Shown piece by piece: positions 50,305 to 57,336 of a stretch of 64,000 nt of DNA; position 1 is the stretch's first letter; each line of letters opens with the position of its first letter. A program made the translations under genes and the position numbers. Below the pieces are notes generated by a model. That model did no database searches and had not been told where the DNA came from. It worked only from the letters and a program-made list of their open reading frames with translations. Location: assembly GCF_036013745.1 (NCBI RefSeq), contig NZ_CP107880.1, forward strand, positions 4,464,001 through 4,528,000, read 5' to 3'. This stretch comes from Streptomyces sp. NBC_00483 (GTDB taxonomy: Bacteria; Actinomycetota; Actinomycetes; Streptomycetales; Streptomycetaceae).

Positions 50305-52040
50305 TTGGTGCTCACCGTCCGCGTATCGGCGCCCGACCGCAGCACCTTCCCGGGCACCGCACCACTCACGACGTCCCCACGCATGGCCTCAACCCCGTTG
50401 ACCCACACGGCAGTTATGCCGATGGCCTTGGAGTCGAGCCGCGGGCTGTCGCCCGGCAGATCGTGCAGGAGAGTCGCCTTGCCGGCATCGATGGTCTCGG
50501 GATCGAACAGTACGAGGTCGGCGTGCCAGCCCTCCTGGATCCGCCCGCGCTCCCGCAGTCCGAAGAGCTGCGCGGGATCGTCGGTGAGCATCTTCACCGC
50601 CTCCTCCAGCCCCAGCAGCTTCCGTCCCCGCAGGCAGTCCCCGATGAACCGGGTCGTGTACGGCGCCCCGCACATCCGGTCCAGGTGCGCGCCCGCGTCG
50701 GACCCGCCGAGCATGACGTCCTCGTGGTTCCAGGTCTCGGCCCGCAGCGCCCACGAGTCGGGGTCGTTGTCGGTCGGCATCGGCCACAGCACGGTCCTCA
50801 GCCCGTCGTTGGCGCAAATCTCGACGAGACACTCGAAGGGCTCCTGCCCCCGCTCGGCGGCGATGTCGTTGACGACCCGCCCGCTCAGACCCTCGTTGGC
50901 CTCGGAGTAGGTGTCCCCGATGACGTAGCGCCCGAAGTTCGCGAGCCGCCTGAAGACGCCGGCCTCCTTGCTGTCGGCGCGCCGCAGCATCTCGCCGCGC
51001 ACGTCGGGGTCGCGGAGCTTGGCGATCCGCTCATCGACGGGCAACGCGAGGATCTCGCCCCACCCGGGTATCAGATTGAGCGCACAGAACGTCCCGAGGG
51101 ACATGTTCATCGGCGTCAGGATCGGCATGGTCAGCGCGACGATCCGCCCACCCGACTTCCGGGCCCGCTCGCTCGCCTCCAGCTGCCGCGGCACCCGCTC
51201 GGGCACGGAGGCATCGATGGTGAGCACGTTCCAGTTGAGCGGCCGGCCGGCAGCAGCGCTCATGTCCACGAACAACTCGATCTCATCATCACTGAACTGA
51301 TCGAGACACCCGGCCACGATGGCCTCGATCTGCGTCCCCTCGTACTCACCGACCGCCTTGCTCAGCGCGATCAGCTCGGCCGGCTTCGCGTGCCGGGAGG
51401 CGACGGGCTCGCCGTCCCCGTCGGAGTGCGAGGACGACTGGGTGGTGGAGAGCCCCCAGGCCCCGGCGTCCATCGCGTCCTTCAACAGCCCGATCATCCG
51501 GTCGAGTTGCTCAGGAGTCGGCTGCCCGCCGACGGCCTCGGCCCCCATCACGTACCGCCGCAGGGCGCAGTGCCCCACCATGAACCCGGCGTTGACGGCG
51601 ATCCGCCCGTCGAGGGCGCCCAGATAGTCCCCGAACGAATTCCACGTCCACGGCGCACCCTCTTCGAGGGCGACCAGCGACATCCCCTCCACGCGGGACA
51701 TCATCCGCCGCGTGTAGTCGGCGTCACCGGGCTGCTCCGGATTCAACGGGGCAAGCGTGAAACCGCAGTTGCCACCGGCGACCGTCGTCACCCCATGGTT
51801 CAACGAGGGCGTGGCGTACGGGTCCCAGAACAACTGGGCGTCGTAATGCGTATGCGGATCGACGAACCCGGGCGCGAGCACGAGCCCCGAGGCATCCTCG
51901 GCACTCCGCGCCTCCTCGGCGACCTTTCCGGACTCGGCGACAACGGCAATCCGCCCGTCCCGAATCCCGACATCAGCAACAAACCCGGGCGCCCCGGTCC
52001 CGTCGACAACGGTGGCGCCCTTGATGAGGTGGTCGAGCAT
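50301..52040 (-). CDS. D-aminoacylase-type amidohydrolase
   Basis: 579 residues of the amidohydrolase fold: LIKGATVVDGTG at the start, the H-x-H metal motif PGFVDPHTHYD near 60, and GHCALRRYVMG near 155. The end, GIQEGWHADLVLFDPE-like (RIQEGWHADLVLFDP), is the small beta domain. N-acyl-D-amino-acid deacylases and related hydantoin/lactam amidohydrolases are the closest match. It is transcribed ahead of the aldehyde dehydrogenase with overlapping codons. No TGACG operator was found before it. Confidence 0.75.
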   Translation of the reverse strand: MLDHLIKGATVVDGTGAPGFVADVGIRDGRIAVVAESGKVAEEARSAEDASGLVLAPGFVDPHTHYDAQLFWDPYATPSLNHGVTTVAGGNCGFTLAPLNPEQPGDADYTRRMMSRVEGMSLVALEEGAPWTWNSFGDYLGALDGRIAVNAGFMVGHCALRRYVMGAEAVGGQPTPEQLDRMIGLLKDAMDAGAWGLSTTQSSSHSDGDGEPVASRHAKPAELIALSKAVGEYEGTQIEAIVAGCLDQFSDDEIELFVDMSAAAGRPLNWNVLTIDASVPERVPRQLEASERARKSGGRIVALTMPILTPMNMSLGTFCALNLIPGWGEILALPVDERIAKLRDPDVRGEMLRRADSKEAGVFRRLANFGRYVIGDTYSEANEGLSGRVVNDIAAERGQEPFECLVEICANDGLRTVLWPMPTDNDPDSWALRAETWNHEDVMLGGSDAGAHLDRMCGAPYTTRFIGDCLRGRKLLGLEEAVKMLTDDPAQLFGLRERGRIQEGWHADLVLFDPETIDAGKATLLHDLPGDSPRLDSKAIGITAVWVNGVEAMRGDVVSGAVPGKVLRSGADTRTVSTK

Positions 52041-52069
52041 ACGACGACGTCTCCTTCCGGGATTCGGAA

Positions 52070-52255
52070 CACTTCAAGCCCAGCGACGGGCCATCTCACG
52101 CCCGCATGACGGGCGCATCTCAAGCCCGGCGACGGGCGCATTTCAAGCCCCTGCGGCGTTTGAGCAGCGGGGTCCGGGGCGGAGCCCCGATCTTTCAAGC
52201 CCCGCTCTGGTGACGAGAGCCCGCGGGGCCCGGGGCAGAGCCCCCGCGACGTCAA
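52070..52255. repeat. Tandem and palindromic repeats before the luciferase-like gene
   Basis: Three to four imperfect units of about 23 bp (TCAAGCCC ... GACGGGC ... CATC) at 52070-52140 are followed by two units of the intergenic palindromic repeat (GCGGCGTTTGAGCAGCGGGG and GCGGGGCCCGGGGCAGAGCC). The 279-bp gap 52041-52319 contains nothing else apparent. Confidence 0.6.
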
Positions 52256-52319
52256 CCACGGCAAGGCCGAGGACCCCGACCTCCGTCCGGGAGGGGAAGC
52301 CGGGGCCGGTCCGAGAGGA

Positions 52320-53438
52320 CTACGCAGCCGACCTGAACCTGGTCGTCCGATGCACCGGATCCGTGTCGATCTTCGGAATCACGTGCTCCCCGATCAGCTT
52401 GATCGAGTTGAGCGTGTCCTCATGCGACACCCCGATCGGCAACCCGAACGACAGCTGGTCGGCCCCCGCCTGCTCCCACCGCTTGCACTGCTGCAGCACC
52501 TCGTCCGGGTCCCCGCAGATCATCAGCTCCTCGGCGATGAGCAGCTCGATGATCTCCTCGGAGTAGTCCGGAAGCAGCTCGGGCCACTCCGGTATCCCCT
52601 CCGGCCGCGGGAACGTGTCGTGGTACCGGAACAGCAGCGACTGCAGGTAGTTGAGCCCGCCGCCCACGGCGATCTGCACCGCCTTCTCGTGCGTCTCGGC
52701 ACAGATCGCCGTGGACGTCACCATGACGTTGTCGTTGACGAAGTCACCGATGGGGTCCGGGTCCTGGATGGCGGTCTTGTACTGCTCGAGCACCCACTCC
52801 ATGTCGGAGACCTTCTGCACGCTGAAGCCCAGCACGCCGAGCCCCTTCTTGGCCGCCATGGCGTACGACGGCGGCGACCCGGCGGCGTACCACATGGCGG
52901 GGTGCGACTTCCCGTACGGCTTGGGCAGGATCTTGCGGGGCGGCAGCTCCCAGTGCTTGCCCTTGAACCCGACGTACTCGTCCTGGAGCCACATCTTCGG
53001 GAACTCGCGGATGGTCTCTTCCCAGATCTCCTTGGTGTAGTTCATGTCGGTCACACCCGGCATGAACCCGAGGATCTCGTGGGAGCCGGCGCCGCGCCCG
53101 CTGCCGAACTCGAACCGCCCCTCGCTGAGGTGGTCGAGCATGGCCACCTTCTCGGCGACCTTCACCGGGTGGTTGACCGGCGCGAGCGGATTGAAGATGC
53201 CGGAGCCCAAGTGAATGCGCTCGGTCGCATGGGCCAGGTACCCGAGGAACACATCGTTCGCGGAAAGGTGCGAGTACTCCTCCAGGAAGTGGTGCTCGGA
53301 CGCCCAGGCGTACTTGAAGCCGGACTTGTCCGCCTGGATGACGTACTCGGTCTCGTTCATGAGCGCGCGGTGCTCGGCCGTCGGGTCGGTCAGCGCCTGC
53401 TTGCCCAAGTATCCCTGTACAAAGAGCCCGAATTCCAA
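52320..53438 (-). CDS. Luciferase-like (LLM) flavin/F420-dependent oxidoreductase
   Basis: 372 residues of the bacterial-luciferase fold (TIM barrel). MEFGLFVQGYLGKQ, GFKYAWASEHHFLEEY (cofactor pocket), IHLGSGIFNPLAPVNHPVKV and FGSGRGAGSHE are characteristic. Substrates are usually aldehydes, terpenoids or long-chain ketones. It starts at TTG 53438, because an in-frame stop lies just upstream. Two TGACG-N3-CGTCA operators lie 25 and 86 bp upstream, suggesting repression. It may use F420, for which fbiC is at 40.6 kb. Confidence 0.8.
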   Translation of the reverse strand: MEFGLFVQGYLGKQALTDPTAEHRALMNETEYVIQADKSGFKYAWASEHHFLEEYSHLSANDVFLGYLAHATERIHLGSGIFNPLAPVNHPVKVAEKVAMLDHLSEGRFEFGSGRGAGSHEILGFMPGVTDMNYTKEIWEETIREFPKMWLQDEYVGFKGKHWELPPRKILPKPYGKSHPAMWYAAGSPPSYAMAAKKGLGVLGFSVQKVSDMEWVLEQYKTAIQDPDPIGDFVNDNVMVTSTAICAETHEKAVQIAVGGGLNYLQSLLFRYHDTFPRPEGIPEWPELLPDYSEEIIELLIAEELMICGDPDEVLQQCKRWEQAGADQLSFGLPIGVSHEDTLNSIKLIGEHVIPKIDTDPVHRTTRFRSAA

Positions 53439-53462
53439 GGAGGTTCACCGTCCTCGTCAGTT

Positions 53463-53479
53463 TCTGACGCATCGTCAGA
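53463..53479. promoter_or_regulatory. Palindromic operator TCTGACG-CAT-CGTCAGA (site 2)
   Basis: A perfect 17-bp palindrome, 25 bp upstream of the luciferase-like start at 53438. With site 3, 60 bp away centre to centre, it forms a tandem operator. Confidence 0.7.
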
Positions 53480-53523
53480 TTGGTTGGATCGACTGTTCCA
53501 CCGGACCCGCCCACCGTCAATAC

Positions 53524-53538
53524 CTGACGCATCGTCAG
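53524..53538. promoter_or_regulatory. Palindromic operator CTGACG-CAT-CGTCAG (site 3)
   Basis: A perfect 15-bp palindrome with the same CAT centre as site 2, upstream of the luciferase-like gene. Confidence 0.7.
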
Positions 53539-53601
53539 CTACTGCTGGAGAGTTGGCCCGAAGGGTTCAAGCGAGAGTTCGATTCGAAAGGGAACGGGCG
53601 G

Positions 53602-54390
53602 TCACAGCACGCTGACGCCCGCCAGCCACCCGCCGTCCACGACGAACGGCTGCCCGGTGATGTACGCCGAGTCCTCCTCGGAGCTGAGGAAGAGCGCGAG
53701 CCGCGCGACCTCCTCCGGCTTCCCGACCCGGCCGAGCGGCACGAGCTTGCGGTACAGGTCGTCGAGCGCCTGGGCCGCCTCCTCGGTGTTGGCCTCGGGG
53801 TCGAGCTGGGAGGGGTTGCTCATGGCGGTGTCGATGGCGCCGGGGCAGACGGCGTTGACGCGGATCTTCTGCGCGGCCAGCTCCAGCGCGGCGACCCGCG
53901 TGAGCCCCACGATGGCGTGCTTGGTGGCGGTGTACGCGCCGACGTACGCCATGCCCGTCACCCCCGTGTACGAGGAGGTGTTGACGATGGACCCGCCGCC
54001 CGCGGCACCGATCTCGGGCGCGACGGTCTTGATCCCCAGAAACGCCCCCACCTGATTGACCTGAATGATCTGCTGAAACTCATCCAGAGGCGTCGAAACC
54101 AGCTCGTTGAACCGCAGAATCCCCGCGTTGTTGACGAGCCCGTCGATCTTCCCGAAGGCGGCCTTCGCGGAGCCGACGGCGGCGACCCAGTCCTCCTCCT
54201 TGCTCACGTCCAGGTGTACGTAGACGGCGTTGCCGTTGCCGATGTCCTTGGCGACGGCCTCACCCTGATCGTCGAGCACATCGGCGACGACGATCTTCGC
54301 CCCCTCCGAGGCGAAGAGCCGTGCCTCCTGCTCCCCCTGTCCGCGCGCCGCACCGGTGATGAGGACCACGCGTCCGTCGAGCTTGCCCAT
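53602..54390 (-). CDS. Short-chain dehydrogenase/reductase
   Basis: 262 residues of a classical SDR: VLITGAARGQGEQEARLF (about 9-26) for NAD(P), NNAGIL near 88, Ser in VNTSSYTGV near 138 and the active YTATK near 153. It is close to 3-alpha/7-alpha/20-beta-hydroxysteroid-type dehydrogenases. It stands between two luciferase-like genes in the same direction, 52 bp upstream of the next and preceded by three 14-bp direct repeats (54420-54461). Confidence 0.8.
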   Translation of the reverse strand: MGKLDGRVVLITGAARGQGEQEARLFASEGAKIVVADVLDDQGEAVAKDIGNGNAVYVHLDVSKEEDWVAAVGSAKAAFGKIDGLVNNAGILRFNELVSTPLDEFQQIIQVNQVGAFLGIKTVAPEIGAAGGGSIVNTSSYTGVTGMAYVGAYTATKHAIVGLTRVAALELAAQKIRVNAVCPGAIDTAMSNPSQLDPEANTEEAAQALDDLYRKLVPLGRVGKPEEVARLALFLSSEEDSAYITGQPFVVDGGWLAGVSVL

Positions 54391-54419
54391 GCGTCAAACC
54401 CCTTAACTTGTCGGTCAGT

Positions 54420-54461
54420 TGACGTCGATCGGATGACGTCGATCAGGTGACGTCGTTCAGG
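54420..54461 (+). repeat. Three 14-bp direct repeats (TGACGTCGATC)
   Basis: TGACGTCGATCGGA, TGACGTCGATCAGG and TGACGTCGTTCAGG follow without gaps from 54420. They straddle the stop of the luciferase-like gene at 54443 and lie just upstream of the SDR start. TGACGTC resembles half of the operator motif, so they may add to regulation or be slippage products. Confidence 0.6.
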
Positions 54462-55378
54462 TGCGGAGCGGTATCGGTGGCGAAGGCCGCCATCTGATCG
54501 GTGAGTTCCTCGCGCGTCCGGCTGCGGAAGCGGATCTGGATCTGCCGGACGCCCATCGCGGCGTAGGCCCGCAGCGACTCGGCGATCGCCTCGCCCGACC
54601 CGGACAGGGTGCGCCGCCCGACGTCCCACGTCGGCTCGCCCATGTACAGCGGCTCGGTGATCGCGCCCACGGTGAGCGGCGCCTCGATCCCGGCCTCGGC
54701 GCGCAGCCGCCGCAGCTTTTCGATCTGCTGCGGGAGCCGGTCCCGCGGGTCGCCCTGCGGCAGCCACCCGTCGCCCTTGAGCGCGGCCCGGCGCACGGCG
54801 GGGGCGGAGGAGCCGCCGACCCAGATCGGCACGCGCGCCTGGGCGGGCCTCGGCCGCTGCCCAAGCCCCTCGAACCGAAACAACTCCCCCTTGTGCACGG
54901 GGAATTCCTCGGGCCCGAGCGCGGCCTTCAACGCGTCCACGCTCTCGTCGAGCACGGCGCCGCGCCGCGCGAAGTCGACGCCGAGCGCCTCGAACTCCTC
55001 CTGTACGTGCCCGGCCCCGACGCCCAGGACGAGCCGCCCGCCACTGAGGTGGTCGAGGGTCGCGTACTGCTTGGCCGAGACGAGCGGATGCCGCAGGCCG
55101 ACGACCGCGACGTGGCTGAGCAGCCGCACGCGTTCGGTGACACCGGCCAGGAAGGCGAGCGTGGCGACGGGGTCGTACCAGGTCGTCGACATGGCGTCGG
55201 CGAGCCGGCGCGGGATGGCGACGTGGTCGCAGCTCGCGATGTAGTCGAACCCGCTCCGGTCGGCGGTGCGGGCGACCTCTGCGAGATCCTCCACACCGGC
55301 GCCGGCCTCCCAGGGTTCGGCGTAGATGGCGCTCTGGGACTGAATCGGGAGCTGCATCCCGTAGGCGAGCGAAGCCAT
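54443..55378 (-). CDS. Luciferase-like (LLM) oxidoreductase
   Basis: 311 residues of the F420-type LLM branch: GFDYIASCDHVAIPRR near 44, VRLLSHVAVVGLRHPLVSAK, GGRLVLGVGAGHVQEEFEAL near 107 and PIWVGGSSAPAVRRAA near 170. ATG 55378 is used because the longer reading runs across the operator. The F420-binding type of substrate pocket is inferred from the family. Two operators lie 24 and 65 bp upstream. Confidence 0.8.
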   Translation of the reverse strand: MASLAYGMQLPIQSQSAIYAEPWEAGAGVEDLAEVARTADRSGFDYIASCDHVAIPRRLADAMSTTWYDPVATLAFLAGVTERVRLLSHVAVVGLRHPLVSAKQYATLDHLSGGRLVLGVGAGHVQEEFEALGVDFARRGAVLDESVDALKAALGPEEFPVHKGELFRFEGLGQRPRPAQARVPIWVGGSSAPAVRRAALKGDGWLPQGDPRDRLPQQIEKLRRLRAEAGIEAPLTVGAITEPLYMGEPTWDVGRRTLSGSGEAIAESLRAYAAMGVRQIQIRFRSRTREELTDQMAAFATDTAPHLNDVT

Positions 55379-55402
55379 GAGAACCCCTGCCACTAGGTTT
55401 CC

Positions 55403-55415
55403 TGACGGTCCGTCA
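55403..55415. promoter_or_regulatory. Palindromic operator TGACG-GTC-CGTCA (site 4)
   Basis: A perfect 13-bp core, 25 bp upstream of the luciferase-like start at 55378. Confidence 0.65.
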
Positions 55416-55443
55416 CATTCGGCGGATGCGCAACATCCTGAGG

Positions 55444-55459
55444 TCTGACGGTGCGTCAG
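55444..55459. promoter_or_regulatory. Palindromic operator TCTGACG-GTG-CGTCAG (site 5)
   Basis: Palindromic over 6+3+6 with one extra base on the left. It lies 43 bp from site 4 centre to centre and acts on the same gene if functional. Confidence 0.65.
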
Positions 55460-55488
55460 GCAAGAGTTCTCGCACGGTCCCACGCCAC

Positions 55489-55758
55489 GGGGCTCCGCCC
55501 CGGCCCCCCGGGGCGGAGCCCCAAATCAATCCCCGCTCTGGTGACGAGAGCCCGCGGGGCCCCAAATAGAGCCCCTGCGGCGATTGAGCAGCGGGGTATG
55601 GGGCAGAGCCCCAAATAAAGCCCCGCCGGCGATTGAGGCGCGGGGTCCGGGGCAGAGCCCCGATCTTTCAAGCCCGGCCGGCGATCGAGGCGCGGGGCCC
55701 AAATAAAGCCCCTGCGGCGATTGAGCAGCGGGGCCCGGGGCAGAGCCCCGCGACCGCA
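55489..55758. repeat. Array of intergenic palindromic repeats
   Basis: A 13-bp perfect hairpin (55489-55501 with 55510-55522, GGGGCTCCGCCCC) starts an array. At least four units follow at about 55560, 55613, 55666 and 55701, each with AAAGCCCC, a GCGATTGAG-type centre, CGGGG and GGGGCAGAGCCCC. They share the family seen at 24477 and 61165, but here they are stacked in tandem. The region 55379-55842 contains no gene. Confidence 0.7.
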
Positions 55759-55842
55759 ACCCCGCCTCCGGGCACCGAGCACCGAGCACCGAGCCCCCGG
55801 CCCCCGCCACCCGGCCCCCGCCACCCCACACCCGCCCCCCGA

Positions 55843-57111
55843 TCAGGGCCTCCAGCACCCATCCCGATCCAGACCGAGCAGGTCAATCGCATTGCCCCGC
55901 ACCAGCCGGTCCACCACATCCGGCGCCAGGTGCCCCATCTGCGCCTCACCGACCTCCTTCGACTTGGGCCACGTCGAGTCCGAGTGCGGATAGTCCGTCT
56001 CGTACAGAACATTCCCGACCCCGATCGAGTCGAGGTTCTTCAGCCCGAACGCGTCGTCGAAGAAACAGCCGAAGACGTGCTCGGCGAAGTACTCCGACGG
56101 CGGCTTGCGCACCTTGTCGGCGACGCCGCCCCAGCCCCGGTTCTCCTCCCAGACCACGTCGGCCCGCTCGAGGATGTACGGGATCCACCCGATCTGCCCC
56201 TCCGCGTACATGATCTTCAGGCTCGGGAACCGCTCGAACTTGCCGCTCATCAGCCAGTCCACCATCGAGAAACAGCAGTTGGCGAAGGTGATGGTCGACC
56301 CGACGGCCGGCGGCGCGTCCGGCGACGTCGACGGCATCTTGCTGCTGGACCCGATGTGCATGGCGATGACGGTCCCGGTCTCGGCGCACGCCGCGAGGAA
56401 CGGGTCCCACTCGTCCGTGTGGATGGACGGCAGCCCGAGATGCGGCGGAATCTCCGAGAACGCGACCGCCCGCACCCCGCGCGCGGCATTGCGCCGCACC
56501 TCGGCCGCCGCCAACTCGGGGTCCCACAGCGGTACGAGGGTCAGCGGTATGAGCCGCCCCTGCGCCTCGGGCCCGCACCACTCCTCCACCATCCAGTCGT
56601 TGTACGCCCGGACGCCGAGCAGCCCGAGCTCCCGGTCCTTGGCCTCCGTGAACGTCTGCCCGCAGAAGCGCGGGAACGTGGGGAAGCAGAGCGCGGACTG
56701 GACGTGGTTGACGTCCATGTCGGCGAGCCGCTCAGGAACGCTGAAGGACCCGGGCCGCATCTGCTCGTACGTGATGACTTCCAGCTTGATCTCGTCCCTG
56801 TCGTAGCCCACCGCGGTGTCGAGCCTGGTCAGCGGCCGGTGCAGGTCCTCGTACACCCACCAGTCGCCGATCGGCCCGTCGTCGCCGGGCGCGCCCATGA
56901 CCGGTGCGAACTTCCCGCCCAGGAAGGTCATTTCCTTCAGGGGGGCGCGGACGATACGGGGCCCGGTGTCGCGGAACTTCTTCGGCAGCCGGTCGGACCA
57001 GACGTTCGGCGGCTCCACCGTGTGGTCGTCGACGGAGATGATTCGCGGGAAGTCGGCCGATTCCAGGGGAGTTTGAACGTTTCGGGTGCTTTCTGTCTCC
57101 GTGGTCTCCAT
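55843..57111 (-). CDS. ACMSD-like amidohydrolase
   Basis: 422 residues of the amidohydrolase_2 branch: IISVDDHTVEPPNVW near 24-38 supplies an unusual D-x-H start of the metal site, followed by FPTFPRFCGQTF, AVAFSEIPPHLGLPSIHTDE near 215 and the terminal VLYETDYPHSDSTW with its conserved Asp-Tyr-Pro-His. The family decarboxylates or hydrolyses cyclic compounds. The frame stays open far upstream antisense to afsR, but the ATG at 57111 is the natural start. Two operator sites lie upstream (57131, 57213). Confidence 0.8.
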   Translation of the reverse strand: METTETESTRNVQTPLESADFPRIISVDDHTVEPPNVWSDRLPKKFRDTGPRIVRAPLKEMTFLGGKFAPVMGAPGDDGPIGDWWVYEDLHRPLTRLDTAVGYDRDEIKLEVITYEQMRPGSFSVPERLADMDVNHVQSALCFPTFPRFCGQTFTEAKDRELGLLGVRAYNDWMVEEWCGPEAQGRLIPLTLVPLWDPELAAAEVRRNAARGVRAVAFSEIPPHLGLPSIHTDEWDPFLAACAETGTVIAMHIGSSSKMPSTSPDAPPAVGSTITFANCCFSMVDWLMSGKFERFPSLKIMYAEGQIGWIPYILERADVVWEENRGWGGVADKVRKPPSEYFAEHVFGCFFDDAFGLKNLDSIGVGNVLYETDYPHSDSTWPKSKEVGEAQMGHLAPDVVDRLVRGNAIDLLGLDRDGCWRP

Positions 57112-57130
57112 GCGCTCACGGTAGCGCCGA

Positions 57131-57146
57131 TCTGACGACCCGTCAG
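57131..57146. promoter_or_regulatory. Palindromic operator TCTGACG-ACC-CGTCAG (site 6)
   Basis: Palindrome 20 bp upstream of the amidohydrolase start at 57111, with the same core as sites 1-5. Confidence 0.7.
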
Positions 57147-57212
57147 CTAGTGGGGACCCAGTGGTTCCCGATGGCCCGTGCGTGAGGTCTCTGTGATGGG
57201 TGCCTTCCATGG

Positions 57213-57228
57213 CTGACGTTTCCGTCAG
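57213..57228. promoter_or_regulatory. Operator variant CTGACG-TTTC-CGTCAG (site 7)
   Basis: The same half-sites as sites 1-6, but separated by four bases. It lies between the amidohydrolase and afsR, 109 bp before the chosen afsR start, and could influence either gene. Confidence 0.5.
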
Positions 57229-57336
57229 GAACAAGGCAAACTGACGGGAGTTGTCTTTGATGTGCGCGCGACACGGCGCGCCGGTTGGACGGCGCGGCAG
57301 AATGATGTGCGGACGTGGCAGCAGGGAGCAGTGAAG

